Source of the DNA: Babylonia areolata
Lineage: Eukaryota > Mollusca > Gastropoda > Neogastropoda > Buccinidae
Assembly (NCBI RefSeq): GCF_041734735.1
Contig: NC_134878.1
Span: 34,099,963-34,163,962 of the forward strand
Length of the DNA: 64,000 bases
Direction of reading: 5' to 3'
The notes under the pieces are model-generated. The model was given only the letters and a program-made list of their open reading frames with translations. It ran no database searches and had not been told where the DNA came from. This document shows positions 21,721-33,749 of this stretch, piece after piece. Position 1 is the stretch's first letter, and each line of letters opens with the position of its first letter. The position numbers were made by a program, and so were the translations under genes.

Positions 21721-24259
21721 CGTTGTAGGGAAAGGGGAGGGTCAGTTCTCTATAATATCCGTGCCATACCAGCCGTGTGTCTGTGGATCACTTACAGCGA
21801 ATAGCAGTCCGCTGACCCTCATGGGTCCTTCTGTGTATTTGGACTGGGCACATTCATGTCTGGGGAGACAATGGTGGTAGTGGTGACATCGGGTATTGCA
21901 GAAGTGACCAGTCTGTGCTGTGTGTGAACTGTTCTTCTCTGTCACCCCATGTAACCCCTTGACTGCTGAACTTCGATGAACTGAGACCAGTCTGGCATGA
22001 GATTGAAGTATAGTTATTACTTTTTTGTGCTCTTTTACAAAGGTGTAAATTGCTTCTGTCAAAACAAATGTAATGCAGTCCCATGAGGAAGAAGCTTGAA
22101 GACCAGTTAAAGCAGGATGACTGACATCTTGACCTGTAAGTTCATTCGTAATGCAGTAAGGCGACAGCCCTACAGTGGCAAGAATACTGATACTCATCAA
22201 CAGCAGTCAAGGGGTTAAAAAGCAAAGGGTAATATTTTGCCTGTGTGGACACAATTGTATGCATGTGCGGAACCGTAATGAGGACATTTCTCAGCAGATC
22301 TTGGACAATGTATACTGATGCGGCAAGACATTCATTTACTGATGTAGTGACTTTATTGTGCTGAATCCTGGGCAGTTTGTTTTTTGCTCACAGCTTGCAT
22401 TCGTTTATTAATACTACTGGATGCATGTAGGCTTTGCAGAACATAGCTTTACTCAGAGAGTCAACTGACCTCACTGGAATTATACATGGAATGATATCCA
22501 GATAATAGTTGTGCTGCTCGATTCCTTGGTGGCGATGTATTGGATACATTGAATTCAAGCAATAGTTCTTTCAAGTTAAACAATGTATTGGTCTTAGGCA
22601 TTGACTGATTGAGGTAGATATTAACCACCTGGCAGCTGTTTTAACTCTGCCCACCGTACCCCTTGCTTTGTCATTTAACGATAAATAGTGAAAGGGAAAG
22701 TAAGCCCACAGTTCATTGTTCCATTCCCAGTAGGTTTAGGATCTTTGAGCAAGGGCACTAGCATGGAGACCATTAGTATACATTAACAACTACAGAGTTG
22801 CCATGTTTTGAATTGAAGGGATATACACATATGTATGCATGTGCTGTGATTTATCGTTAGTGTAGAGTGGATGACCTTTCATCAGTATATGTGTGAACAC
22901 AACATCCCTGTCATAATATAAACAGGAAATAAGCAACATGCTTAGACTGATATAAATTGGCTGAAGACCTGAACTTCCAACCATTGAAACTAACAACTCC
23001 CTGTTTCTAGACTCCATTCATTGTCTCTTGGAATAGAATGGGGGTCTGACAGTAAAAGTTCTTGCTTTTCTTTTTCTTTTTTTAAACAGATCAGCTATTT
23101 TTGTTTTTCATTGATTCTTACCATATTATTCCAGGTGACATTGATTCTGAGGCTCTGTATATTTTGTACCTTCTGGTACCCGGCTGATTCTGAATTCCTG
23201 TTCATTTTTGAAAACAGACAATCTGAATTCAGTTTGTATCTCAGGATATCTATTTTGTATAATACAAACAACTTTTTTTCTCTCTGGTCAGTTTGTTTGC
23301 ATATATTTTGGGTGAAAGGTGGGTGGGTGGGGGGTCTATAGTTGGTATTTGCTCACAGGAATATTTTAGTGATGAAAGCAGCCTATGGATGGATACTCCT
23401 TGTTTTATTGTTTAATTCTATATTTGATTTGAAAGTAGGTTGTTATCACATGGTTTCTCCCTCCCTCTCCCATATGAAATGTGGACTCCGAGAAACAGGA
23501 CCCAATAACTGAATTAGAGTGGCCAAAGTTTAGTTTGCAGAAACAGAGGAACCAGTTCTAAGAGCAGCCAAAGCTTAGTTTGAGATGACATGTAATTTCT
23601 ATATTCAGACCTCCTCCTTCCATGCCCACCCCCTTTTGCCACCAGCACTTTGTCACTGTGCTGTTGACTGTATCTAGTTGTGCACAAGTCAGAGAGCACT
23701 TGACCCATAAGGCTCCATAAGAAATGACAGTAAGTTGGTGAAAGTAAACAATCTGTGATTCTCTTTCATTTTTCAATTTTATTTTATGCATCCAACCCTC
23801 CCTTCCCAATGTGTGTGAGTGAGTGAATGAATGTGAACTGTCAAATCACCTTTCAGAGAATAGATGATAAACCAGTGAGAAGAAGATAGTGTTTGGAGGG
23901 AAGGCTTGAAATGCTGATGGAAAGATGAAGACGGTATAGGGGGAAAGTAGACTGAAAAACAAGAGACAGCAACAGAAAAGAGAACGTTTTTCTTAGTGCA
24001 TCATTTTCCCAGATGTTTGTGACTGAAAAGCACCCCAAGTACAGAAGACTGGCTTACACACATCTCATTTCCACTCAGTTAAGGGCAACAGGAATAATCT
24101 GCTGGCTCATTTTGAAAACCTAGACCCACAAGGACCTGCAAAGGAGCTGAAGTTCTTTTAGTGGTTGTTGTCTTTCTGTCTTCTAAGGCTGTTCAGCTTT
24201 TATGACCTGAAAAGAGTGTCAGCAAAGAATGAACAGCCCATTCATAGCTGTAGTGCTTA

Positions 24260-24455
24260 CACACAAACAGCACAAATGACGTACATGGTACAGATGACGC
24301 ACAAAGTGCAAATGACGCACAAGGTGCAAATGACACACAGAGTGTAGATGAGCCCGAGAGAGATTAAATGACGCACATAGAGTAGAGATGACACATAAAA
24401 TGCAAACGATGCACAGAGTACAAAAAGACCTACAGAGAGTACAGATGACGTCTAA
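24260..24455. repeat. 18-bp minisatellite, ~10 degenerate units
   Basis: The unit is close to ATGACGCACAAAGTGCAA. The first four units are well kept, later units carry indels. Each good unit holds a TGACGCA half-site resembling CRE/ATF motifs. The frame translates to repeated QMTHKV. Confidence 0.85.
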
Positions 24456-25032
24456 GAGCCAGGAGACAGTTTATTTGTCTTTAATGATTGTGATGCTCTG
24501 AGAAATGGATCTGCAGTCGGGTGTCTCTACAGAATGAGAGAGAGGGAGAAGAAATGTAAAGTAGATGTGTGGAGTTATCCCACCCTCAGGGCAAGGCTTG
24601 GTTAATGGTTTCTGTGTGATGGGGAGGTAGGGGGAGGTACAGGGGGTTGGGTGAGTCTGGGGGGTTTGCGAGGGCAGCTGTTGGTTAATGGCTGTGTGTT
24701 GCCTACCCCCAGAGAGCTTGCCTTGCCCAGAGGTCCCTGCATTCTGTCATAGACATTTCTACCTCCATACCTGTCTTAGGTTCCTTGCCTTGGAATTATT
24801 GGGTGGGGTTTTGGAAGAGAATATATACTGTACTGTGTTACCTTACAAAAGCACTGCTGTTATTTCATGCCGCAGATTGACTGTCAAACAGGTTCATTTT
24901 TTGTTGGTATAGAATGTTCTGAAGCAAAACTGATGTGGGGTTGACTGTTGGGACTGTGAATGATAATACGTTATAGCCTTTTTTCTGTGGATGATATATT
25001 GAACTCTTCAAGAAAAAATAGACTGGCTCTTG

Positions 25033-25036
<4 letters not shown>

Positions 25037-25076
<40 letters not shown>

Positions 25077-25090
25077 CCCCTCTCTCTCTC
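25037..25090. repeat. (CT)n microsatellite
   Basis: CT run with a C7 interruption at 25074-25080. Confidence 0.95.
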
Positions 25091-26314
25091 TCCTTCTCTC
25101 CCTCCCACCCCTCTTCCTCTCTCCTCTCCCCTGTGATAATTTAAGGAAAGTCCTGTTTTATTGTTGTCTTGAAAGTTAAAGTGCATCATGACTCTAAACT
25201 GATGGCAGTACTAAATGGTCAAGGGTGATAGCCAGTAATCTGAACACCTAAAAATAATAAATGAATTTAAATGAATTTTAAAGAGGAGGAGAAGGAAGAA
25301 AGAAAGAAAGAAAAAAAAGAAAAAAAACAACCTGATTGATGGAGGAAACAGTGTTGACAGATAAAAAAAAGAAATTTGACTGTGTGTTGGCAGGAACAGT
25401 TCTGTTTCAATTATTCAGACACCATGGCCATGGCTCTTATTTAAAACATAGTGCTGACAAACAGAAAGAAAACTGAGAAATGTGTTGCCAGGAACCTGTC
25501 TTGTTTCAAACAGCATGGCTGCGACTGTTGTATAATGATGCTGGAGCAGCCACAGATGTTTTCACAGCAGCGGGCAGGATGAATTCAGCAAGGGACATGT
25601 AATGAAGCACTGTTGCTGATTGGTATTATTGAGAGGCTGTTTTCGATTTTTGGCCTGTGACGTTGAAGCGTGGGGGCGGGCAGATAGAGAGGTGGACGAG
25701 TGATGGTGTTGGCTGGGAGGATGAAGATGGGATCCTGCCACCTGCATCCATGCTACCCCCTCCTTCCTTCTGCCCTGGTGTTGACGTCACATGAAAGGGG
25801 AGAGGACTGTTGCTTGCTGGCCTGGGCGATGTAGTACAATGCTAGGTGTGACGGTAATTACTCTGTGAGAAGTGTGTGTGAGAGAAGTGTGGGCTGTGAC
25901 GGTGTGGGGGACCCAAAAGTAAGAGAATCTGTATTGATTTCTTGATCTGCAAGGGAAGCTGCTAGTGTTGGGAAAGATTGAGACAAGAGTTTTTGTGTTT
26001 GTAAGAGAAAGAGGATAATTCTGAAAAAGTGATGATCAGAAAGTAACATCTCGCGTGGTAGTTGTGAGAGGAGGTTTTTCTGAAAGTCAAGATGTGAACA
26101 TGAAAACACTGTTTGCAGTGTTCACCCTACAGCAGAATGTCACAGGATTGCAAACTAACTCCAGTTCAGTTCTTTTCATCTGTACATATCTTCCACAGAG
26201 AAAGAACTTGACCTGGTCACCACAAACAGTGCGTAATACAACAAAAACAGAACTTCCAAAGCATTTCTGACATAGAACTAAGAAGTTGAGCTGCTCTGAA
26301 ACTGACAGGTGGAG

Positions 26315-26974
26315 ATGGCTGACAAACAGATGACCACAGTGCCGGAATTGGACGACAGTCCCTGCCCCCAGTGTGGACAGGAAGCGGCAGTGTCTTCTTC
26401 CTTCACCAGGAAAGTCCTTCAGCCTCAGGATGTGACACAGCGCCCACCCCCAGGGCCTAGCAGAAGCATCTCAGTGGATCATGACTCCAGAGTGACCCTG
26501 CGGCACCAGACAAAGCGGTCATCTAGCATTGAAGGAACGTCCTTGGCTGACAGCCATGACAGGAACATCTTTCAGCCTCAGGATGCCAGACAAGACTCCA
26601 GCAAAGTGAACATGACCCTGCAACAGCAGACGAAGCCTGCATCCAGCGCTGAAGGAACATCCTCAGCTTACAGCCAGGAGAGGAATGTTTTCCAGCCTCA
26701 GGACCCCAGACAGGAGTCGGCACCCAGGGAGGGGAAGCGTCTGCTGCCTCCAGTGCAGCTGAGGAAGAAGTGCCCCCCTCCTCCACTGCAACACCTCCAT
26801 CCCCACCACCAGCAGGGGGGGCTGGAGCGGAATGAGTCGATGGTTTATGAGGAGGAGGTTCCGGTGATTGTGCGGCGGCGTGGCTGTACGCTTCGGGTGC
26901 GCATCACCTCGTTTGCTGATGACGGCAGCAGGAACGTGGACATGGCTGGACACCCCCTCACCCCTTCACCTCGT
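26315..26974 (+). CDS. MAST: MAST-family kinase, exon A (N-terminal coding exon)
   Basis: Exon A encodes 220 residues. The ATG at 26315 has a good context (GAGATGG) and an in-frame TGA at 26303 just upstream, so it is the natural start if the exon extends upstream; an acceptor-like ACAG at 26305-26308 is the alternative. Residues 17-21 are CPQCG. Residues 60-93 and 100-133 are two copies of a 40-residue-period repeat (TLxxQTKxxSSxEGTS...RNxFQPQDxRQ), with a partial third copy at 34-42. A proline/histidine-rich stretch follows (153-166), then EEEVPVIVRRRGCTLRVRI (179-197). I see no known domain, and the segment is not recognisable in vertebrate MAST. Assignment rests on the phase-0 junction CGT|GTAGGT to exon B; an intervening exon cannot be excluded. 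GC-rich coding composition contrasts with the introns. Confidence 0.7.
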
Positions 26975-27049
26975 GTAGGTATCAAGACAGTGTGGTGTGT
27001 GTGGGTGGTTGGAGGCTGTTGTATTGTTTTGTTTTGCCTTGTATTGATT

Positions 27050-27205
27050 GTATCTCAAGGCCTGATCAGCGTGTTGGGTTTGTGTGAAGGCCAGGCATCT
27101 GTTGTTGTTTTTATCATTTATTTAACAGCAAATGTGGTGTAGCATATATTGATCTGTCTGCAAGCTCTGACACCTCCATGAAACAGAAACTGTATTGCTC
27201 TTTTT
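27050..27205 (+). mobile_element. SINE family A tail-2 fragment
   Basis: Carries CAAGGCCTGATCAGCGTG, TTGGGTTTGTGTG, a CAGGCATCTG...CAAATGTGGTGTAGC hairpin whose loop is T-rich, and the CACCTCCATGAAACAGAAAC end. It lies 76 bp into the intron after exon A. Confidence 0.6.
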
Positions 27206-27212
27206 TTTTCTT

Positions 27213-27440
27213 TTTTTTTAACAGAATTTTGCCAGAGACAACTTGTCTGATGCTGTGGGTTCTTTTTACTAAGAGCATTCTGCACATGGTACTTGGTTCA
27301 TCATCTCGATCGAAAGACTAGCATTCAGTCCACCACTTAAGGTCTGGTGGAGGGCTGAGGGGTAAAAATGCTGACAGTCCAGTGCAGGGCTTAATCCTTT
27401 GGACACATGCTTCCAAATTACTGCATTACTGCTAGACCAG
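27213..27440 (-). mobile_element. SINE family A core and head fragment
   Basis: On + it shows AGAATTTTGCCAGAGACAAC, CTGTGGGTTC, GCACATGGTACTTGG, ATCGAAAGACTAGCATTC and CCACTTAAGGTCTGGTGGAG in the same order as the 43-45 kb copies. The minus strand gives the weak head CTGGTCTAGCAGTAATGCAG. Confidence 0.6.
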
Positions 27441-27479
27441 CATTCAAAAGCATGGTTGTCAGCAAATGGTTTTCCTGTC

Positions 27480-27830
27480 CCCTTCTGCGGTGTTGTCAGT
27501 CCATCGTTTTTTCGGTCTTCGCCTCCCTCAACAGTTCCTTGGATGATTGTTCTAGCTAGGCCATTTGGGTCCTGTTGTGTGGCCATATCAGTGTAGCTTT
27601 CTTTACTCAACCGATGTCAGCAGATCTTCATAAGGTACAATGTGCTGCTTGATGGTTTGGCACACTTTTTAGTGCACACCTCATTTCCATGGCTTTCAAA
27701 ATAAGCTGTGAGGGTCCATATCTCGCATGTATACAGGAAGATGAAATACATTGGTGTACACAGGGGTCTGATCTTGTGTTTCCTGGAGATGCTGCTGTCT
27801 TTCCATATAGGACAGTTCAAGAGAAAGGGA
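27480..27830 (-). mobile_element. LINE C-terminal remnant
   Basis: The minus strand reads PIWKDSSISRKHKIRPL, FIFLYTCEIWTLTA and then, after breaks, GLARTIIQGTVEGG. This is the C-terminal region of a common invertebrate LINE (WKDxxISxxxKIRLLxT...SIFLYxCETWTLTA...GLAKTILQGTVxGG, from memory of such proteins). The remnant at 60.56-60.82 kb carries the same last motif. It is diverged, with at least one stop and a frame change. Confidence 0.6.
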
Positions 27831-28055
27831 AATTACAGGCAGGGGAAAGTCAGGGAGAGGGGGGTAGGAACCAGGTGATTCCCATTGGTTGTGAAACCAA
27901 GAAAGGCAATGTCAAAGACTGATCTCCTCTCTTCCATTAATGTTATTTATCAGCTGGATAGAAAAAGAGATTTGCGGATTTGCACAAACATGTGCATGCA
28001 CACGGGCGTATGCAGACACACAGAGACACACACACACATGTGCATGCATACACAT

Positions 28056-28057
<2 letters not shown>

Positions 28058-28091
<34 letters not shown>
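28058..28091. repeat. (CA)n microsatellite
   Basis: CA run after ACATG units. Confidence 0.93.
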
Positions 28092-28093
<2 letters not shown>

Positions 28094-30074
28094 TCTCCCT
28101 TTCTGACTTTGTTTTGTTCCCCAGTCCTCACTCTTTTTGTCATTCTCTGTCTTTCTTTCTCTCTCATTCTATCTTACTCGTCCTCACTCTGTCTCTTTGT
28201 CTCTCTCTCTCCCAGACACAGAGTCAAGTATCAGCAGATAATATCCCTTCCCCATTAATTTCATTTCCTTGTGTAATTGATATCAAGTGGTATTGGTAAT
28301 GGTGTATAAGAAAAGGAGCAGGAACAATTAAATAATGCTCCTAATGAGGGATCAGTGCTGATGGCGGGTGCTATTGGATAGCCCTGGGCAGGCAAGCAGG
28401 CATGTACTAGTGAAGAAGCTGTTTGATCCTGGCTACAGCTTGGAATAATGCCGGTGAAAGGCATGAGCAATCAGTCCTCTCTGCTCTTAACTGCCAGAGA
28501 GAAACTCGAACTAGTACAAGCCCAGTGGGATTCCATGCTGCTGGGGCAAAGTGTTGATTTCTACCTTGAAGGTTGGCCATTAGCCGTACCCCCCCTCTCC
28601 TGCCATCCCCTACGCCCCCTTTTCCCTGGACAGTTAGGAGTTGTAACTAATGAAAGAGGTGACCTTCAGGAAAGAGGCAGTTGATGTTGGTTCCCAGTCT
28701 AAAGAGGAACATGATCCTGCAGTTGCCCCCTCCACCATAGTGTTCATTGCCTTTGCCTTACGTTTGTTGTGGTTTTTTAGATGTGGCTTTTTAGGTTTGA
28801 ACCATGAACTATACAGAACTGTTCGGTGTGTGATTGTCCTTGGGACATGTTGGGTCTGTACCATGAATTGAACTACTATGCCACCTCCTCAACAACCCTC
28901 TTCATCATTATTTTGTTTCTGTAAACTTAAGTTAACGGAAAAAGTAATGAATGGTTTGTCTTGTCATGGAGCGTCCCATTGCAAAGGTCAATCATAGTGT
29001 GCATATTGCATGTGCTTTTGATCAGCTTGTGGATTTTTTTGTTGTTGGGTTGTTTTTTTTGGTGGTGTTTGACAGTGTTGTTTCACTTGATATTCTTCTG
29101 TCTTTAAGTTGTTGGTGTTGCACACTGACATCTTGAAACTAAAACAGTAGCATGGTTTCTGTTATTTTTTTTTTTTTTTAAACATTTGAGACTCCCAGGA
29201 ACTCTTTTACCACAATTCTAAGAGATTTCATACTACCTTCAGAGTTTCACTCTGTTGCTATACATTCTAATGAATTCTGCATGGCTGCACACACACAAAG
29301 CAAGGCATGCCTCGCGCTGTTGTAGTCATCATCGTACAAGTTTCTGATTGATTAGGGGAAACAACCTTTCTTCATTGCAGTGGACCATCCAAATGATGAA
29401 CTGGAGCACCCATATAGGATTTTCACTTTTTTCATTCATGTATGTTTGTGTTCTAGTTTTGTGTTTTGTTTTTTTATGTGCAAGGGATCCACTTGATGAA
29501 CATAATGCCATGTATCCTTCATGTTTTAAAAGAGCTACCAGAAGCACTGTGAATATGTGTACCATCTCAAGAGGGGAAGATCTGTCTAACCTTTGACAAG
29601 TTGAGAAGTTGGATGTTTACTTTACCCCCCTCCTCACCCAAGGTTTACAGCTATGAATATGATAAATGATGCTGTTTGGTGTAGCCATATCTTTATTGCT
29701 TCCATGTCCTAGTCCTGAAGGTTGTGTCCTAGTTAAGTTTTATAAAGAACACTTGAGATTGTGTACCAAAAAACAAAAAAAAAGTGACAGGATGCTTTTA
29801 ATTTATGTCTTTGTCTGGAGAAAAAGACATCATGTGACACTATCATTCCCAGTCTTGTAAATCTTAAGGTCATTGTGCTCTTTCACATATCTTAGCAAGT
29901 GGTTTGGGAACAAACTGCCATTTTCAGGACATCTCATAGTTTCCCTAGTTCAGTTAAAAAGTATCTCAAAACATACCTCTTCCCCTCTGCTTACCATCTG
30001 AGTGACTGATAGGTGTACTTTTTCAGCTTCATCTGGTTGTGTTTTTGCATGTTTGCACACATGCATGCACACAC

Positions 30075-30076
<2 letters not shown>

Positions 30077-30118
<42 letters not shown>
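30077..30118. repeat. (CT)n microsatellite
   Basis: Perfect CT run. Confidence 0.95.
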
Positions 30119-30121
<3 letters not shown>

Positions 30122-30383
30122 ATACTGATTTGAATTGACTGGCTTGGGAGTGAGTCATTTGATTTCAGTGGAAGCAATAAATGTTAGGCATTAGTTCCTC
30201 ATCACCATGGGTCCAGCTACAAAACCTGTCAGGACAAGGGACTGTTTGAGGAGGGAGGAAGTAGAGAGAATATTTTAAAATTTTTTGCTTTACAGTTTTC
30301 AAAGAATTCCGTTTTTACTTATCTGGTTCTTCCATCATGAAACCCTAACAGATCCTGCATTTGCATGTATGTAGACACACATG

Positions 30384-30385
<2 letters not shown>

Positions 30386-30449
<64 letters not shown>
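30386..30449. repeat. (AC)32 microsatellite
   Basis: Perfect AC run. Confidence 0.97.
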
Positions 30450-30450
<1 letters not shown>

Positions 30451-30704
30451 CCACTCACAGCACTCAGTCATTCACTGACTGACAGATTTGGAACTAAAAT
30501 GCTGGCATGGAAAATGAAACAGGAAACAGTGGACACAAACAACCTTGGCTCTCAGAAAATGCTTGTTTAACCTACAAATACACTTGTAGCTTTACAGAAA
30601 ACAAATCGGTATGTTGTTTAAAAAGAAAGCCAGACTGTGAAAGTAAAATTGAAAAAAACAAAGGAAAAAACTTTCAGGTGAAGCAAAATAAAACAGTGAA
30701 GTGA

Positions 30705-31085
30705 CAATAAGAAGGGAAAAAAGACTTTGCTGAAGGACATATTGTTTAATAACAATTAACATTGAAATGAACCAAGATTTGGTAAAGATATGGAAAAAAA
30801 AATGAAAAAGAAGAGAAGCACATGCACTAATTATTAAGATACTGAGTGCTGCTCCAGTCCCTGGTTTGACTGTACAAATCTGGTGTAACAAAACGGCAAC
30901 AACAGCAAATCAAAAGCAGTGAAAACCTAACCATCTTTGAAATTAATGAAAATAAAACAGGCATGTAAATAAAATACAAAAGAAGAAAAAGAAAGACTTT
31001 TTTGTAGGACATACAGAATTGTTTAATGAATCAGTTAAGTTAATAAGCACTGCTCCTGTCCCTGATTTGACAGTAATTTTGTGGA
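30705..31085. repeat. Diverged tandem pair, period ~250 bp
   Basis: Shared ordered blocks: AAAGACTTTGCTGAAGGACATAT...TTGTTTAAT and, further on, GCTGCTCCAGTCCCTGGTTTGAC in copy 1; AAAGACTTTTTTGTAGGACATAC...TTGTTTAAT and CTGCTCCTGTCCCTGATTTGAC in copy 2. Confidence 0.55.
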
Positions 31086-31134
31086 AGAACGATCTATTAT
31101 TATTTATTTAATTAAGAGAACACTTGCTGCTCAT

Positions 31135-31450
31135 GTGCCCCCGGGGTTTGGGCTGCAATGACCAGGCAGTGTGTGTGAGAGTGGACTGTCCAGGGGTGAG
31201 TGATTAGGAGATCAGCGGTCAAATCCCCAAGCACCTGTAGCTTGTTCCACTGACCCTTGTCTGCCACCCACCCAGCCCAGTGGTCAGTCTGTGGTCAGTC
31301 AAAAATACAGGGGCAGACGTGTAACATTGGACAAGGGAAGGAAAGCAAGCAATAGTGTGTGGGTGCAGAACCAAACAGCCCTACCCGAGAAGATTAGACA
31401 GGGAGCTGCTAATCCACTTAGCCTCTGAGCAGAGCAGGCGGTGGTCTCTT
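31135..31450 (+). mobile_element. Possible tRNA-headed SINE (unassigned family)
   Basis: GTGAGTGATTAGGAGATCAG followed by CGGTCAAATCCCC resembles an A-box-like stretch and a B box (GGTTCAAATCC). Only one copy is seen in the window, so family status is unproven. Confidence 0.3.
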
Positions 31451-33028
31451 AGTTTGTGAAGGGCTCAGGGTGCTGGCAGTCTGTGAGGGGGCGTGTGTGC
31501 ATCCTGAAGGGTGTGTGTGTGTGTGTGTGTTTCTGGTACCAAGTGTGGGACTATTGGTGATGATAATGTGAATGAGGTCAAGTTTGCAACAAACACTCCA
31601 ACCATGATTGACCCATCAGAGGATGAGGTGAGGGACAGCTTGTTTTATTTTATTTGTTTTTATTTTGGGTTCAGAAACAACCAACAGGCCTTTGAAATAA
31701 GTGTACTCTACCTTTGTATAGTGTGTAATGATAGTATTATTGATAAAGTAAAATTTGATTAAACTAAAGAAAAGCAATTGCACTTCAACATTGGTATATG
31801 GTAAGAATATTGTGACATTTAAAAACAACAACAACAACAAACATCAAGCCTTTGAAATAGGCAAATAGGCATACACTTATCATTAGAATACTGTATTGTA
31901 CTCTGGGGGCTAGTGCTTGTTTGTCGCAACATATTTCTCTGTGATAAATGCTCTCCATGGCTGCTCATGCAATCTTGGTTTACCATCTCATCTGAAAGAC
32001 GTTTTGACTGGGTTAAGTACCAGTAGGTTTAGATTCACATTTTGCCATCATTTTTTATATGTGGGATTGGATAGTTTGATATCCACCCTTGGCATTTGTT
32101 TTCATCAAATATGAGTTGTGTCCGTCTCCCTGTCTACCCATCTCCTTCCCCAGAATTATGTCCATCATCCCATTTCTGGCATTATCATAAACACCCACCA
32201 GTTGTTTTCATTCTTTTTTATTTTTTTGATGACACACAAAAAGTGTTTTAGAGTATATAATTGGAGTGCAGGGCCAGGTCTTCGCACGCTGTGCGTGGGT
32301 GCTGTAGAACACGAGAGAGAATGGGCGTTTGTAGCATGCGCTTCAGCTAGTTGAACATATCACAATCTCCATATGTCTGACATGATTGGAGTCTGAAAGC
32401 ATTTCATGATTAAAACACACTGACATTCATTATGCAGACCACACCTGTGCACAAGCACTCATCCCATTTCTGCTGAATTACCTGCACGCACGCGCACACA
32501 CACACATACACAAATGCACAGCATGCACACGTTGCAGTCTTGCTTTATCAAAAACTACAGCAGTAAATAGAATAATTGTGTCGTAGGCAGCATATCCTTC
32601 TTCCTTTTTGTAGTGTTCATGAATACGTGCTTGCATGTGCACATTTTCATGATGTGAGAATGCATTTTGGGAAAAAAAACAACTTTGGCTGGAAACTCGT
32701 TTTCATCATGTGAGCAACCATCAATGCCGTCAGTGCTGTTGAATGTTTCTTTGTTGTTGTTTTTTTTCATTTCATTACATATATGCCCACACTTGACAGT
32801 CTTCATTTATGGCTGACACTTTGCTGATGTGTGACAAAGGCTGGGAGTATTGGGTTACATGAAGTTGTAGGGAATATGATGCTGGATCTGAAAGGAATTT
32901 TGTTTAATATCCCTTCACACATACAGTGGTTGAAGACATGTTGGATCTGTCTGAACAAGATGTAGCAAGAACAGTCTGCAGTGTCCCAAGTCAAGAGTTC
33001 CAGCCAGTGAAGCTTTTTTTTTTTTTTT

Positions 33029-33595
33029 GACTCACTTGTGTAAACAAAGTGAGTCTATGTTTTAACCCGGTGTTTTCGTTTGTCTGTGTGTGTGTCCGTG
33101 GTAAACTTTAACATTGACATTTTCTCTGCAAATACTTTGTCAGTTGACACCAAATTAGGCATAAAAATAGGAAAAATTCAGTTCTTTCCAGTTATCTTGT
33201 TTAAAACAATATTGCACCTTTGGGATGGGCACAAAAAAAAAAAAATAATGAAGCCTAATTATATGCAAACTGCATTTACTGTTATATTTATATTTTATGT
33301 ATTCTCTAAACTTGGCACTTTGATCTGATATTCTGACCCAACAACAAGAGCAGTCATTATTATCATTTTTTGTTCAAACAGGAACTTCTTTTGCTAAGCA
33401 TGGAAGTTTTATTTATTTTGCAAACGTTTTGGTGCAGATAGTAAAAAATAGAAATTACTCTGTAATTAATGCTAGAGGACTTAATTTGCTTTAAACTGAT
33501 CTTTCTCATCTTAAATGTTAAATTTTGAAATTATACTCAAGACATAAAAAGCTTGGATTTTTTTTTGATTTTTTTAAGTGTATCACAAGTGAGTC
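33029..33595. mobile_element. 567-bp MITE-like element with terminal inverted repeats
   Basis: The left end is GACTCACTTGTG (33029-33040) and the right end is its exact reverse complement CACAAGTGAGTC (33584-33595). The left end also folds on itself: GACTCACTT pairs with AAGTGAGTC at 33047-33055. The interior is AT-rich and non-coding with no transposase frame, which fits a non-autonomous DNA element. The flanks are T-rich, so a target duplication cannot be judged. I remember a very similar sequence as a common repeat in marine snails. It ends 154 bp before MAST exon B. Confidence 0.7.
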
Positions 33596-33749
33596 TTGAA
33601 GGCCTTGTCTCACATGTTTTGTTTCGTTTTGCTGATGGCATGCCAGTCTTGGAAAATGTTGAATTTAGTGTGGAAAAAGTATGGAACTTTTATTTTGTTT
33701 TATGTGGGAACCCTGTGTGATGATGATGGTGATGGTGTGTGTTATTCAG

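Larger units (their letters stand above)
22000..25990. other. CpG-poor unique DNA upstream of MAST exon A
   Basis: No recognised coding sequence. It contains the 18-bp minisatellite at 24.27 kb, a (CT)n run at 25037-25090 and A-rich stretches (25290-25330). It could be first-intron DNA of the MAST gene. Confidence 0.4.
27835..31130. other. MAST intron A-B, left part
   Basis: CpG-poor, AT-rich unique DNA with (CA)n at 28058-28091, (CT)n at 30077-30118, (AC)n at 30386-30449 and a diverged tandem pair at 30.70-31.09 kb. No exon recognised. Confidence 0.5.

Noticed and set aside
24260-24455. CRISPR-like array
   Set aside because: Direct tandem units without unique spacers in animal DNA; it is a minisatellite.
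26363-26377. CPQCG in exon A as a zinc ribbon
   Set aside because: A single knuckle without a second pair; not enough for a zinc-binding call.
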